NCBI RefSeq assembly: GCF_035594125.1
Contig: NC_087178.1
Location: 10,033,001-10,097,000 of the forward strand
Direction: 5' to 3'
Length of the DNA stretch: 64,000 bases
Origin: Scylla paramamosain
Taxonomy: Eukaryota > Arthropoda > Malacostraca > Decapoda > Portunidae
This document shows positions 1 through 11,172 of the stretch, in pieces. Every line of letters starts with the position of its first letter. The first letter of the stretch is position 1. The notes beneath the pieces are model-generated. The model had not been told where the DNA came from. It did no database searches and saw nothing but the letters and a program-made list of their open reading frames with translations. Made by a program: the position numbers and the translations under genes.

Positions 1-1045
1 TTAGTTTTATTTTACATTGTAAGATAGCAAAAACGCCAAAATGCATACAAGGTGCCCTCTCTAGGGAATCGAAACGAAATTTCTAGAAACATGTATTTTT
101 TTCTTTTTTTTTTTAAGTGTTTATGAGCGTGTTAGGCACAAAAACGCTAAAAGGCATGGAAAAGTTCCTCCATGGGGAAAGCAAAACAACATTTCTAAAA
201 ACGTGTGTTTGGTGTGTTTTTGAGCTATTTATGTACAAAAACCATAAAACGAATGGAAAACACCCTTTTAAAAACAAGTATTTAAATGCTTTTGAGCTTG
301 GTCCGTACAAAATCGCCAAAATGCATGCAAAGAATGAGGAAATGAAAAGACATTGCGAGAAATGTGTGTTATGAATGTTTTTGAGTTTCCTGTCTACGAA
401 AACGCGAAAACCCTGTAATAACACTCTAAATGGAGAAACAGAACAACATCAAAAGAAAAAACAAACGTGCTTTGTGTATTCTTTTACACTGTTAAGTAAT
501 TAAATGCATAAATATAAGTAAGGTACCCTATATGAGGAAAAAAAAAAAAAGACATTTCCAGGAACATGTTTTTTTGAGTGATTATGATCTTGTTAATTAC
601 CAAAACGCAAAAATGCATGCAAACACTCTTCATGTAGAAAACATGATAATATTACTTAAAACAAGTATTTTGAGAGTTTTTGAGCTTATTACCTAGAAAA
701 ACGCCCAAATCCTTGATTACACGATCTGAAGAAACAAAAACGCATTACAAGAAACTTGTGTTAACAGTGTTTTTTTCAGTTTCTTAGGTACTGAAACGCT
801 AAAACGCCTAAATATATGGAGAAAATTAACATTATAAAAACTTGCATTTTGAGTGTATTTCACATGGTTAGGTACCAAAATGCCAAAATGTACGCAAAGC
901 ACACTTTATAGGAAAAGGGAACGAAATATCCAGAAATGTGTTTTTTGAGTGTTTATGAGCGTGTTAGGCACCAAAACGGTTAAAAAAGCATGAAAAGTAC
1001 CCTATATGGAAAAAAGAAACATCATTACCAAAAACGTTTCTCTTC
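1..1045 (-). repeat. Family A satellite array, reverse orientation, cut by the window edge
   Basis: Monomers of about 90 bp read on the minus strand: on the plus strand one sees the reversed boxes ACGCCAAAATGCAT, GAGTGTTTTTGAG and CATTACCAAAAACGTG at regular spacing. Types A1 to A5 of the pentamer can be followed, with diverged copies and poly-A interruptions (for example near 538-552). Open frames on both strands here are translations of the monomer and are broken about once per unit. The array runs off the left edge. It turns to the opposite orientation near 1045, between a reversed GAAACATCATTACC and the first forward-reading monomer. No gene seen. Confidence 0.85.
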
Positions 1046-4000
1046 GGTCTTTTTGAGCGAAATAGACTCAAAATATATGTTATCAATAATGTTATGTGTC
1101 TTCATATAAAGTGTTATTCATGCATTTTAGCGTTTTTGTACCTAAGAACCAAAAACTTTCATAATACACGTTTCTCGTAAAGTCTTTTCGTTTCGAAACA
1201 TGCTTTCTTGTAACAATTTCATTTCCCCATATCAAGGCCTTTCCATGCATTTTGGCGTTTCGGTACCTAATAATGTGAAATATGCTCAAAACAAACGTTT
1301 TTGTTAATGTTGTTCTGTTTCTTCATAGAGTGCTGTTTATATGTTTAGCGTTTCAATACCTAAAATGTAAAAAAAAAACAATTATAATACATGTTTTTCG
1401 TAATGTCATTACGTCTACCTATTAAGATTATTTTGCATCCATTTTAATGTTTTTGTATGCAACAAACTCAAAAAACTCTCAAAATACTTGTTTTTGGTAA
1501 TGATATTCTTCTACATAAAAGGTGTTTTGCATGCTTTTTTAGGGTTTCGGTACGTAAGAGGCTGAAAAACACTCAAAAGACACGTTTTTTGGTAAAGTTG
1601 TTTTCTGTTCCCATTTAGGGTGTTTACCATTGCATTTTAAACACAAAAAAAAAAAAATTCTTGAAATGTAGTATCGTTTCCAAATATATTGGTACTTAAC
1701 AATGTGTAAAAAAAAAAAAAAACACTCAAATTGCGCGGTTTTTGGTAATGTTGTTGTTTCTTTGTATAAGGTGGTATTAACGCGTTTTCGCATTTCGGTA
1801 CCTGGGAACCTCAAAAACACTTATAATACACTTTTCTTCTAATGTCTTTTTTGTTTCCCCACATAGTATACATTTCATATATTTTGGTGTTATTCTGTAA
1901 CAAGCTCAAAAACACTCAAAATACTTGTTTTTGGTAATGTTATTCTGTTTTCTGCATAAAGGGTGTTTTGCATGCATTTTACCTTTTTGGTACATAAGAA
2001 GTTCAAAAACACTCAAAAAGTCATGTTTTTCGTTAACTCGTTTTGTATTCCCAAATAAGGTGATTTCCATGCTTTTTAGCGTATTGGTGCTTAACACGCT
2101 CAAAAACATTTAAAAGATACGTTTCTGGAAATCTCGTTTTTACCCATATAGAGGATTTTCGATGCATTTTGGCGATTTGCTATTTATTAATGTGAAACTC
2201 AAAATACACGTTAGTTGGTCTCGATATCGAATACTATTCATGAGTTTCAGCATTTTGTTACCTCGTGATGTTCAAAACACTTATAATAGATTTTCTTCGT
2301 AATGTCCTTTCGTTTCCCCATATAACGTTATTTTCATGCATTTTTGCATTTTTGTACGTAACACGCTAAAAACACTCGAAATAGTTATTTTTTGTAATAT
2401 TATTCTTTTTCTCCATAAAGCATTTTGTACTCGTTATAGCGTTTTGTACGTAGGAAGCTCTATAACATTCAAAAGACACGTTTTTTCGTAATGATGTTTT
2501 ATATTGCCATATACGTTGCTTTGCATGCATTTTGGCATTTTGTTAAATACACTTAAAATATAAGTTTTAGGTAATGTTTTTTTTTTTTTTTTTATTAAGT
2601 GCTGTCAATGCGTTTTAGCGTCTTTGTACCTAAATAGGTAAAAAAAAAAAAACGATTATAATACATCTTTCATAATGTCATTTCGTTTCCCAAAATAGAG
2701 GACTTTGCATATATTTTGGTGTTTGTTTACGTAACAAGCTCAAAAAAACTCAAAATACATTTTTTTCGTAAGGTTATTCTCTCTCTTTTTTTTTATGAAG
2801 TGTGTTTTGCATGTTTTAGAGTTTTGGTGCTAAAGAAATTCAAAAACCCTGAAAAGACACTTGTTCGTAATGTTGTTTTACATGTATATTCCCATATAGG
2901 GTGATTTCTGTTTTTTTTTTTTTTTTTTTTAGCGTTATGATGCCTTATACGAAAAAATAGATAAATAAATAAATAAAAAACCATCAAAAAACATTTTTCT
3001 AGTATGTAGTTTTGTTTCCATATATAGGTGACTGTGAATACATTATGGCATTTTGGTACCTAATTATAAAAAAAAAATAAATAAATAAAAAATTATTGTT
3101 AATGTTGTTCTGATTTGTCGATATAAAGTGCACTATAAAATTCATGCGTTTTAGTATTTTGCTACCTAAGAAGCTCTAAAACTCTCATAATACACCTTTT
3201 TCCTAATGTCTTTTCGTTTAATATTACAGTCTTTTGCTTGCATTTTGGCTTTTTTCCACGTACTAAGCTCAAAAACAAACAAAAACACGTTTTTGATACT
3301 TATACTTTTCTTCATGATTTTTTTTTTTTTTTTTGCAAGCGTTTCAGCGTTTTTGGTACGTAAGTAGCTCAAAAACACTATATAGAGACGTTTTGGTAAT
3401 GTCTTGTTCTCCCATATAGGATACTTTCCCTCCTTTTTTTTTATCGTTTGGGTGTCTGCACGCACATAAATATTAAAAAAAAACAACACGTTTCTGGAAA
3501 TCTCGTTTCCTTTCTCCATATAGGGTGCTTTCCACGAATTTAAAAACCTAACAATATGATATACACTCAAAAAAATACGTAATGTAATTCTGTTTCTCTC
3601 TATAGAGTGTTATTCATACTCATTCATAGCGTTTTGGTACTTATGAAACTAATAAAATAATCATAATAGACGTTTTTCGTAATGTTTATTCATTTCCCCA
3701 TTTAGGGTACTGTGCTTACTTTTTGTCGTTTTTCTACGAAACAAGTTGAAAAAACACTCAAAATACTTATTTTCTTAATGTTATTAATAATATTTTACAT
3801 GCGTTTCAAAGTTTTGGTACATAAGTTGCTCAAAAACAGTGCAAAAAAAAAAAAAAGTTTCTGGTAATGTGTTGTTTTCCCATATAGGGTGTTTTTTTGT
3901 TTCTTTTTTTTCGTTTTCGTGTCTAACACACTCATTAACAATCAAAAGACACTTTTCTTGAAGTCTCGTTTTCTTTCACCCTATAGGGTGTTTTGTTTGC

Positions 4001-5420
4001 ATTTTGGAGTTTTGGTACCTGACAATGTGAAATACACTCAAAATACATGTTTTCGGAAATATTTTTTTTTTTTTTATAGTGCTAATTTATAGATTGCCTT
4101 TTAGCGGTTTGTTACCTGAGAGGTAAAAAAAAAAAACACCTTTCTCGTAATATTTTTTTTTTTCCATTTAACCAAATAGGGTACTTGGAATGTATTTTGA
4201 CGTTTTTCACGTAACAGCCTCAAAAACAATTAAAAAACTTGTTTTTGGTAATGTTATTCTGTTTCTCCATCAAGGGTGTTTTGCATGCGTTTTAGCGTTT
4301 TGATACCTAAGTTGCTCAAAAATACTGAAAAGAGACATTTTTGTTAATGTTTTGTTTTCCATTACAATGTGATTTCCATGCTTTTCATTTTTTTGGAGGT
4401 AGAACATTCATAAACACTGAAAAGACACCTTTCTGGAAAACTCGTTTCCTTTCGCATGCTTTGCATGTGTACCTAACAATGAGAAATACACTCCAATTAC
4501 AAATTTTCGGTAATGTTATTATGTTTCTCCATGAAGATGTTTTTTTTCTATATTTTTTGCGTGCGGCTTAGGTTTTTGGTATGTAATAAGCTCAAAAACA
4601 CTTAAAAGACACGTTTTCCTTAGTGTTCTTTTCTTGTTCAAATCAAGTGATTTCCAAGCTTTATATCGGTTTAGTGTCTAAACACTCAAAAAAACACGTT
4701 TCTGGAAACATCGTTTCATTTCCTCATAAAGGTTACTTTGCATCCATTTTTGCGTTTTCTACGTTACAAGCTCATAAACACATAAAATACTTGTTTTTGA
4801 GAATTTTATTCTGTTTCTCCATAAAGAGTGTTTTGCAAACGTATTAGCGTTTTGGTACGTAAGAAGCTCAAAAAGATTAAAAACACATGTTTTTGATAAT
4901 GTTTTTTATTCCCATATGGTGAACTTTCCATGCTTTTTAGCATTCTGGTACCTAGCAGATTGATAAACATTTAAAAGACACGTTTCATTAAATTTAGTTT
5001 TGTTTGTTAGTTAGTGGGCTTCCATACATTTTTGCGTTTTGGCACCTAACAATATGAAAAAACACTCAAAATACACTTTTTTGGTAATGTTGTTATGTTT
5101 ATCCATAGAGTGCTATTCATGCGTTTTCACATTTTGCTACCTAAGAAGCTCAAATTTACTCATAATACACGTTTCTCGTAATGTCTTATTCTTTCTTCAT
5201 ATAGAATATTTTGCATACATTATGGCGTTTTTCTTCCTAACAAGCTCAAACACTCTCATATGATTTCTTTTTGATGATATTATTCTGTTTTTCCATAAGG
5301 TGTGTTTTTCATGCATTTTACCTTTTTGGTACGTAAGAAGGTGAAAAAAAAAAACTTAAAAGACACGTTTTTGGCAAAGTAGTTTTTTTTTTTTTTTTAT
5401 TTCCATGTATATGTGTATAT
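1046..5420 (+). repeat. Family A satellite array, forward orientation
   Basis: Forward monomers with CTCAAAAACACTC-like boxes, in the pentamer order A1 to A5. A4-type starts at 3497, 3960 and 4436 give repeat lengths of 463 and 476 bp. The part from about 4095 to 5420 is repeated directly at 45783-47040, beginning with the same GCCTTTTAGCGGTTTGTTACC start and the same ACCAAATAGGGTACTTGG phrase. The part from about 4900 to 5420 is also present inverted at 55626-56145. Monomers left of about 4 kb are more diverged and carry homopolymer runs (for example 2577-2593 and 2909-2930). No gene seen. Confidence 0.85.
3960..4435 (+). repeat. Example family A pentamer unit (A4-A5-A1-A2-A3)
   Basis: One clean five-monomer unit of 476 bp. 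The types differ by the words after GTAATGT and by the tail. A4 starts GAAGTCTCG and carries ACAATGTGAAA. A5 carries the boxes AGTGCTA and TACCTGAGAGG. A1 has TAGGGTACTTGG and CACGTAACAGCCTC. A2 has TTATTCTGTTTCTCC and TTTTGCATGCG. A3 has TTTTGTTTTCC, TTTCCATGC and the tail CATAAACACTGAAAAGACA. The next unit then starts again with A4 (GAAAACTCG). Confidence 0.75.
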
Positions 5421-8400
5421 AAACTTGTTAAGTACAAAACAGTAAAATGCATGAAAACTTCCCTATACTGGAAAAGCAAAAACAACATTTTTTTCAGTAT
5501 TTTTCAGCTACTAACGTACAAAAACGCTAAAATGCTTGCAAAAATCCCTTCATGGAAAAAACAAATAACCTTACCACAAACTAGTATTTCATTTTATTTC
5601 TTAAGCTTGTCACGTACAAAAGCGCCAAAATGCATGCAAAGTACACTATATATGGATACGAAAGTGCATTACGAGAAACGTGCAGTATGAGTGTTTTCAA
5701 ATTATTAGGTACCAAAACGCTAAAGCGAATGAATAGCACTCTATATGGAGAAACAAAAACTCAAAAATGCATGAAAAGCATCATATATGAGGGAAAATAC
5801 GACACTTCTAGAAACATGTCTTTTCAGTGTTTGTAATCGTATTAGGTACCAAAACGCTAAAAAGCAAGGAAAGAACCATACATGGGAAAACAAAACATTA
5901 CAAAAAAGTCTTTTCATTGTTTTGAGCTACTTACATACTAAAAGGCAAAGGTGCATGCAAAACACCTTTTATGGAGAAACAGCAAAACGTGTATTTTTAA
6001 TGTTTTAAGATAATTACGTAAAAAAATTTCAAAATTCATGTAAAGTTCCCAATATGGGGAAACGAAAAGACATTACGAGAAACGTATATTATAATTATTT
6101 TACACCTTTATTAGGTTGAAAAATACGAAAATGCATGAATACCACTCTATATGGAGTAACAGAGCAACATTACTAAAAACGTGTATTTTGTTTGTTTTAA
6201 CAATATTATGTACCGAAACGTCGAAATTCATGCAAAGTGCAATCTATGGGAGAAACGAAACGAAATTTCCAGAAACGTAAATTTTGAGTGTTTATGAGCG
6301 TCTTAGGCACCAAAACTCTAAAAAATAAAAATGGAAAGCATTCTATATGGGAACAAAAACAAAATTATAAAAAAAATAGTATTTTTTTAGTGTCACTTTT
6401 ATATCAAAACGCTTGAACAGACGCAAAACACGCTTTATGGAAAAACAAAATAACAATACAAAAAAAAAATATATATTTTCAGTGTTTTTGAGGTATGTAA
6501 GTAGAATAACGCCGAAATGTATGCAAAGTTTCCTATGCCGGGAAACGAAGACATTTCGAGAAACGTATTATGAGAGCTTTTGAGCTTTTTAGGTACCAAA
6601 CACATAGGCACCTTAATAGTACTCTATATGGAGAAACAAAACAACTCGAATGAAAATATATATTTTGAGTGGTTTTCATATTATTAGGTACCAAAGCGCA
6701 AAAAAAACATGCAAAGACCTCTAAAAGATGACACAAAACGAAATTACAAGAAACCTATCTTTTGAGAGTGTTTCTACGTGTTAAGCACCAAAACAATAAG
6801 AGGTATGAAAAGAGCACTATATTGGAAGGGAAAAAGAAATAACCAACAAAGTGACTTTTCACGTGTTTGGAAGTTTTTAAATTTATAATGTACCAAAACG
6901 ATAAAACATGCAAAACACCCTTCCTGCAGAAACATAAAACATTACCAAAAAAGAGCATTTTTAGCGATTTTTCAGCTTGTTATGTACAAAAGCGTCAAAA
7001 TGCATATAAAGTACCCTATATAAGAAAACGAAAAGACATTAAGAGAAACCAGTATTACGAGGTTTTTTTTTTTTTTTAGCTTATTAGGTACCGAAACGAT
7101 AAAACGCACGATTTGCCTTATGTATGGAGAAAACGTGTATTTCCAAAGCATTTAGCTTTGTTAGGTATCAAAACGCCAAAATGCATGCAAAGCACCCGAT
7201 ATGGGCAATTTATACGACATTTCCAGAAACATGTCTTTTGAGAGTTTATGAGTGTGTTAGGCACAAAAAGCTCTTAAAAAGCATGGAAAGTATCGTAAAT
7301 GGGAAAACATTAAGTGTTTTGAGGTACTTACATACCAAACCGCTAAAACGGTTGGAAAACACACTTTATGTCTATGAGCATGTTAGGTACCAAGAAGCTA
7401 AAAACCAAGGAAAGCACCCTATAGGAGAAAAGAAATGATTACAAAAACTTTTAATTTCAGTCCTTATGAGCTACTTACATACAAAAACACTTAAACGCAT
7501 CCAAAATGCCTTTTTTTGTTTTTTAACTGAATAACATTACCAAAAAAGCGTATATTTTCAATGTTTTGAGCTTGTTACGCAAAAAAAAGTAACCTAAGAC
7601 ATTATGAGAAACTTATATAAAGAGCGTTTTTGAGCTTCTAAGGTACCAAAACGCGAAAATGCATAAATAATACTCTCTTTAGAGAAACACAACAATATTA
7701 GATACCAAAACGCTAAAAAGCAACGAAAGCTCCCTATTTGGAAAAGCAAAACATTACCAAAAGCGTGTCTTTTGAGAGTTTTTACAGCTACTTACATACC
7801 AAAACGCTAAAATGCATGCAAAGCACATTTTATGAGGAAACAGAATAACATTACCAGAAACGTGTATTTTGAGTTTTTTTTTTATCTTACGTATAAAAAA
7901 AAGCAAAAATGCATGCAAAGTATCCTAAATGGCGATACGAAAAGAAATAAAAAGACACTTCATTTATCAGTGTTTTTGAGATTCTTAGGTACCAAAATGC
8001 TCAAACGCATGTATAACATTATATATGAAGAAACAGAAGAACATTACCGAAAAAGTATATTTTGAGTGTTTTTTCACATTGTTACGTAACAAAAACGCCA
8101 AAATGCATGGAAATCACACAATGTGGATAAAATAAAGGACATTACGAGAAAGATGCCATTAGTGTTTTTGAGCGTCTTAGGTACCAAACGCAAAAACTAT
8201 TTAGTACCACTGTATATGGAGAAACAGAACATTACCAAAAACGTTTATTTTGTGTTTTTTTCACAATTTTATGTACCAAAAGGTCAAAATGACTCCAGAG
8301 CACCATCTATGTTTGGTGAGATGAAACGATATATCCAGAAACATGTCTTTCGAGTGTCGATTATTGTTGTTAGGTACCAAAGTTATAAAAAGCATGGAAA

Positions 8401-8500
8401 GCTACCTATATGAAAGAACAAGTCAACCAAAAATTTATCTTTTGGGTATTTTCAGCTACTTACGTACCATAACGCTGAGATGTATGCAAAACACCCTTTA
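5421..8500 (-). repeat. Family A satellite array, reverse orientation (copy i)
   Basis: The orientation flips at about 5420 inside an AT-rich stretch (a T-run, then a TATATGTGTATATA-like segment). From there the array is the inverted copy of 52561-55625 and a direct copy of 47041-50500. A 67-codon minus-strand frame at 6755-6958 has the same translation as the plus-strand frame at 54099-54302, and the 79-codon frame at 5451-5690 differs from its mirror at 55354-55593 at only two residues. Near 7376 a deletion is shared with the mirror copy near 53690 but absent from 49000-49380. None of these frames looks like a gene; they are cited as similarity markers. The array ends at an A/B junction near 8500. 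Confidence 0.85.
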
Positions 8501-11172
8501 CGAGACTTTAAGAGAAACCTGTGTTGTGAGTGATTTCAGCGTGTTAGTCACCAAAACAATAAATAATATGGAAGTCATTCTATGTGAAATCCAAAACAAA
8601 ATTACTGAAAACGTGTCTTTTCCGTGTTTTACGTAGAAAAACGCTAAAACGGATGCAAACCAAACAAAATGAAAAAATAGAAAAACATTACCAAAAAGGT
8701 ACATTTTGAGTGTTTTTCAGCTCTTTACTTACAAAAAACGCGAAAATGGATGCAAAGCTCTCTATATTGGTTAACAAATGGACATTACGAGAAATGTGTA
8801 TAATGAGTGTTTTATAGATTCTCAAGAACCACAAGGCAAAAAACGCAAAAACTCGTATATATGGAGATACCAAAATGCTGAAACTCCTGAATAACACTCT
8901 TAATTGAGAAACAGAACAACCTTTCTAAATACGTGTATTTTGAGTGTTTTTCACATTTTTAGTTACCAAAACCCCAAATTGCATACGAAACTAGCTTTAT
9001 GTGGGGAAAAAAGTGACATTACCAGAATAGTATCTTTTCAGTGTTTTTGAGCGTGTTAGGCAATAAAGCACTAAAAAGGAGAGCAATCATATTACATGGG
9101 AATAAAACCAACTTTTACCAAGAACTTGCCTTTAAGTGTTTTTGAGCTAAAACGCATGCAAAACACCCCTTATGGAGAAACAGAATAACATTACCAAAAA
9201 CATGTATTTTGAGTATTTTTGATTATGTTATCTATAAAAACTCTAATAATGCAAAGAAACTTATGTTTGAGAAACGAAAGAACATTTCGAGAAACGTGTA
9301 TTATGAGTGTTTTTAATTTTTTTTAAGTACCAAAAAGCTAAAACCCTAAAATAACATTCTTTAGAGAGAAAAAAATAAATAAATAAAAAAAACTGGATTT
9401 TTTTTTATTTATCTTCATAGGTACCGAGATGCGAAAATTGTGGCAAAATTCAGGAAAATTATGTGAGAAAAGAATATTATGAAAAAAAGTTAATTTTTGC
9501 TTTTTTTTTCGGACTGTTGTACCAAACCCTAAAGTGGATGCAAAGCCACCTATATTGGTACTCGTATATATGGAGATACCAAAATGCTGAAACTCCTGAA
9601 TAACACTCTTAATTGAGAAACAGAACAACCTTTCTAAATAGGTGTATTTTGAGTGTTTTTCACATTTTTAGTTACCAAAACCCCAAATTGCATTCGAAAC
9701 TAGCTTTATGTGGGGAAAAAAGTGACATTACCAGAATAGTATCTTTTCAGTGTTTTTGAGCGTGTTAGGCAATAAAGCACTAAAAAGGAGAGCAATCATA
9801 TTACATGGGAATAAAACCAACTTTTACCAAGAACTTGCCTTTAAGTGTTTTTGAGCTAAAACGCATGCAAAACACCCCTTATGGAGAAACAGAATAACAT
9901 TACCAAAAACATGTATTTTGAGTATTTTTGATTATGTTACCTATAAAAACTCTAATAATGCAAAGAAACTTATGTTTGAGTAACGAAAGAACATTTCGAG
10001 AAACGTGTATTATGAGTGTTTTTAATTTTTTTTGAGTACCAAAAAGCTAAAACCCTAAAATAACATTCTTTAGAGAGAAAAAAAATAAATAAATAAAAAA
10101 ACTGGATTTTTTTTTTTATTTATCTTCATAGGTACCGAGATGCGAAAATTGTGGCAAAATTCAGGAAAATTATGTGAGAAAAGAATATTATGAAAAAAAG
10201 TTAATTTCTGCTTTTTTTTTCGGACTGTTATGTACCAAACCCTAAAGTGGATGCAAAGCCACCTATATTGGGAAATTAAACGACTTTACCAGAAACCTGT
10301 CTTTTGAGCGTTTTTCAGCATGTTAGGCACCAAAACGATAAATAATATGGAAGTCACTCAAAATGGGAATCCATCACAAAATTACTGAAAAAGTGTCTTT
10401 TCAGTGTTTTAGGTAAAAAAACGCTAAAAGGGATGCAAACCAACGAATATGAAGAAATAGAATAATATTACCAAAAGGTGTATTATAAATGTTTTTGAGC
10501 TTCTTACCTACAAAGAAAGCGAAAATGGATGGAAAGCACTCTATATTGGGATACAAAAGGACATTACGAGAAACGTGTATAATAAGTGTTTTATAGTTTC
10601 ACAAGAACCACAAGGCAAAAAACGCAAAAACTCGTGTATATAAAGAATTTTCTTAGATACCAAAATGCTGAAACTCAGCAATAACGCTCTTAATTAAGAT
10701 TACAGTAAAACCTTACCAAATTTGTGTATTTTGAGTGCTTTTCACATTCTTAGTTACCAAAACTCCAAATTGCATGCGAGACTAGCTTTATGTGGGAAAA
10801 AAAAATGACATTACCAGAAAAGTGTCTTTTGAGTGTTTTTGAGCGTGATAGGCAATAAAGCACTATAAAGCAGGGAAATCACATGACATGGGAATAAAAC
10901 CAACTTTTACCAAGAACTTGCCTTTAAGTGTTTCTGAGCTCCTTACATATCAAAACGCTAAAACGTATGCAGAACACCCTTTATGGAGAAACAGAATAAC
11001 ATTACCAAAAACATGTATTTTGAGTGTTTTTGATCATGTTACCTATAAAAAAGCTTAAATACATCCAAAGAACCCTATATTTGGAAAATGAAAGGACGTT
11101 ACGAGAAACGTGTATTATGAGTTTTTTTTTTAAGTTCGTTCAGTATGAAAAAGCTAAAACCCACAAATAACA
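8501..11172 (-). repeat. Family B satellite array, reverse orientation (block B1)
   Basis: Reverse-reading B sections with diagnostic words AATAATATGGAAGTCA (section B8), AATAAAGCACTAAAAAG (B3), AAACCCTAAAGTG (B9) and GGCAAAAAACGCAAAAACTCG (B5). It is the inverted counterpart of 50662-52560. Both carry the same small deletion that fuses GAGCT to AAAACGCATGC (near 9148 and 51915) and the same CATGACATG variant (near 10893 and 50966). It is longer than its mirror because of the 709 bp tandem duplication. It enters A sequence at both ends. Confidence 0.85.
8851..10272 (-). repeat. Recent 709 bp tandem duplication inside block B1
   Basis: The segment 8851-9559 is repeated almost base for base at 9560-10272. 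Both start with ACTCGTATATATGGAGATACC and run to CACCTATATTGG. Differences are a few substitutions and homopolymer changes, including GTTGTACC in the first copy against GTTATGTACC in the second. The duplicated part is about two thirds of a B unit, so it does not follow the B period. The mirror block at 50662-52560 has this segment once, so the duplication came after the palindrome arms separated. Confidence 0.9.

Noticed and set aside
3166..3570. 134-codon minus-strand frame, and the many other frames of 60-115 codons on both strands
   Set aside because: They repeat the same peptide words about every 30 residues in both orientations and stop about once per one or two monomers. They are translations of satellite DNA, useful only as similarity markers between copies.
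9360..9420. Poly-A and AAAT tracts as tails of inserted LINE or SINE elements
   Set aside because: They recur at the same place in most B units, have no target-site duplications that I can see, and have no element body in front of them.
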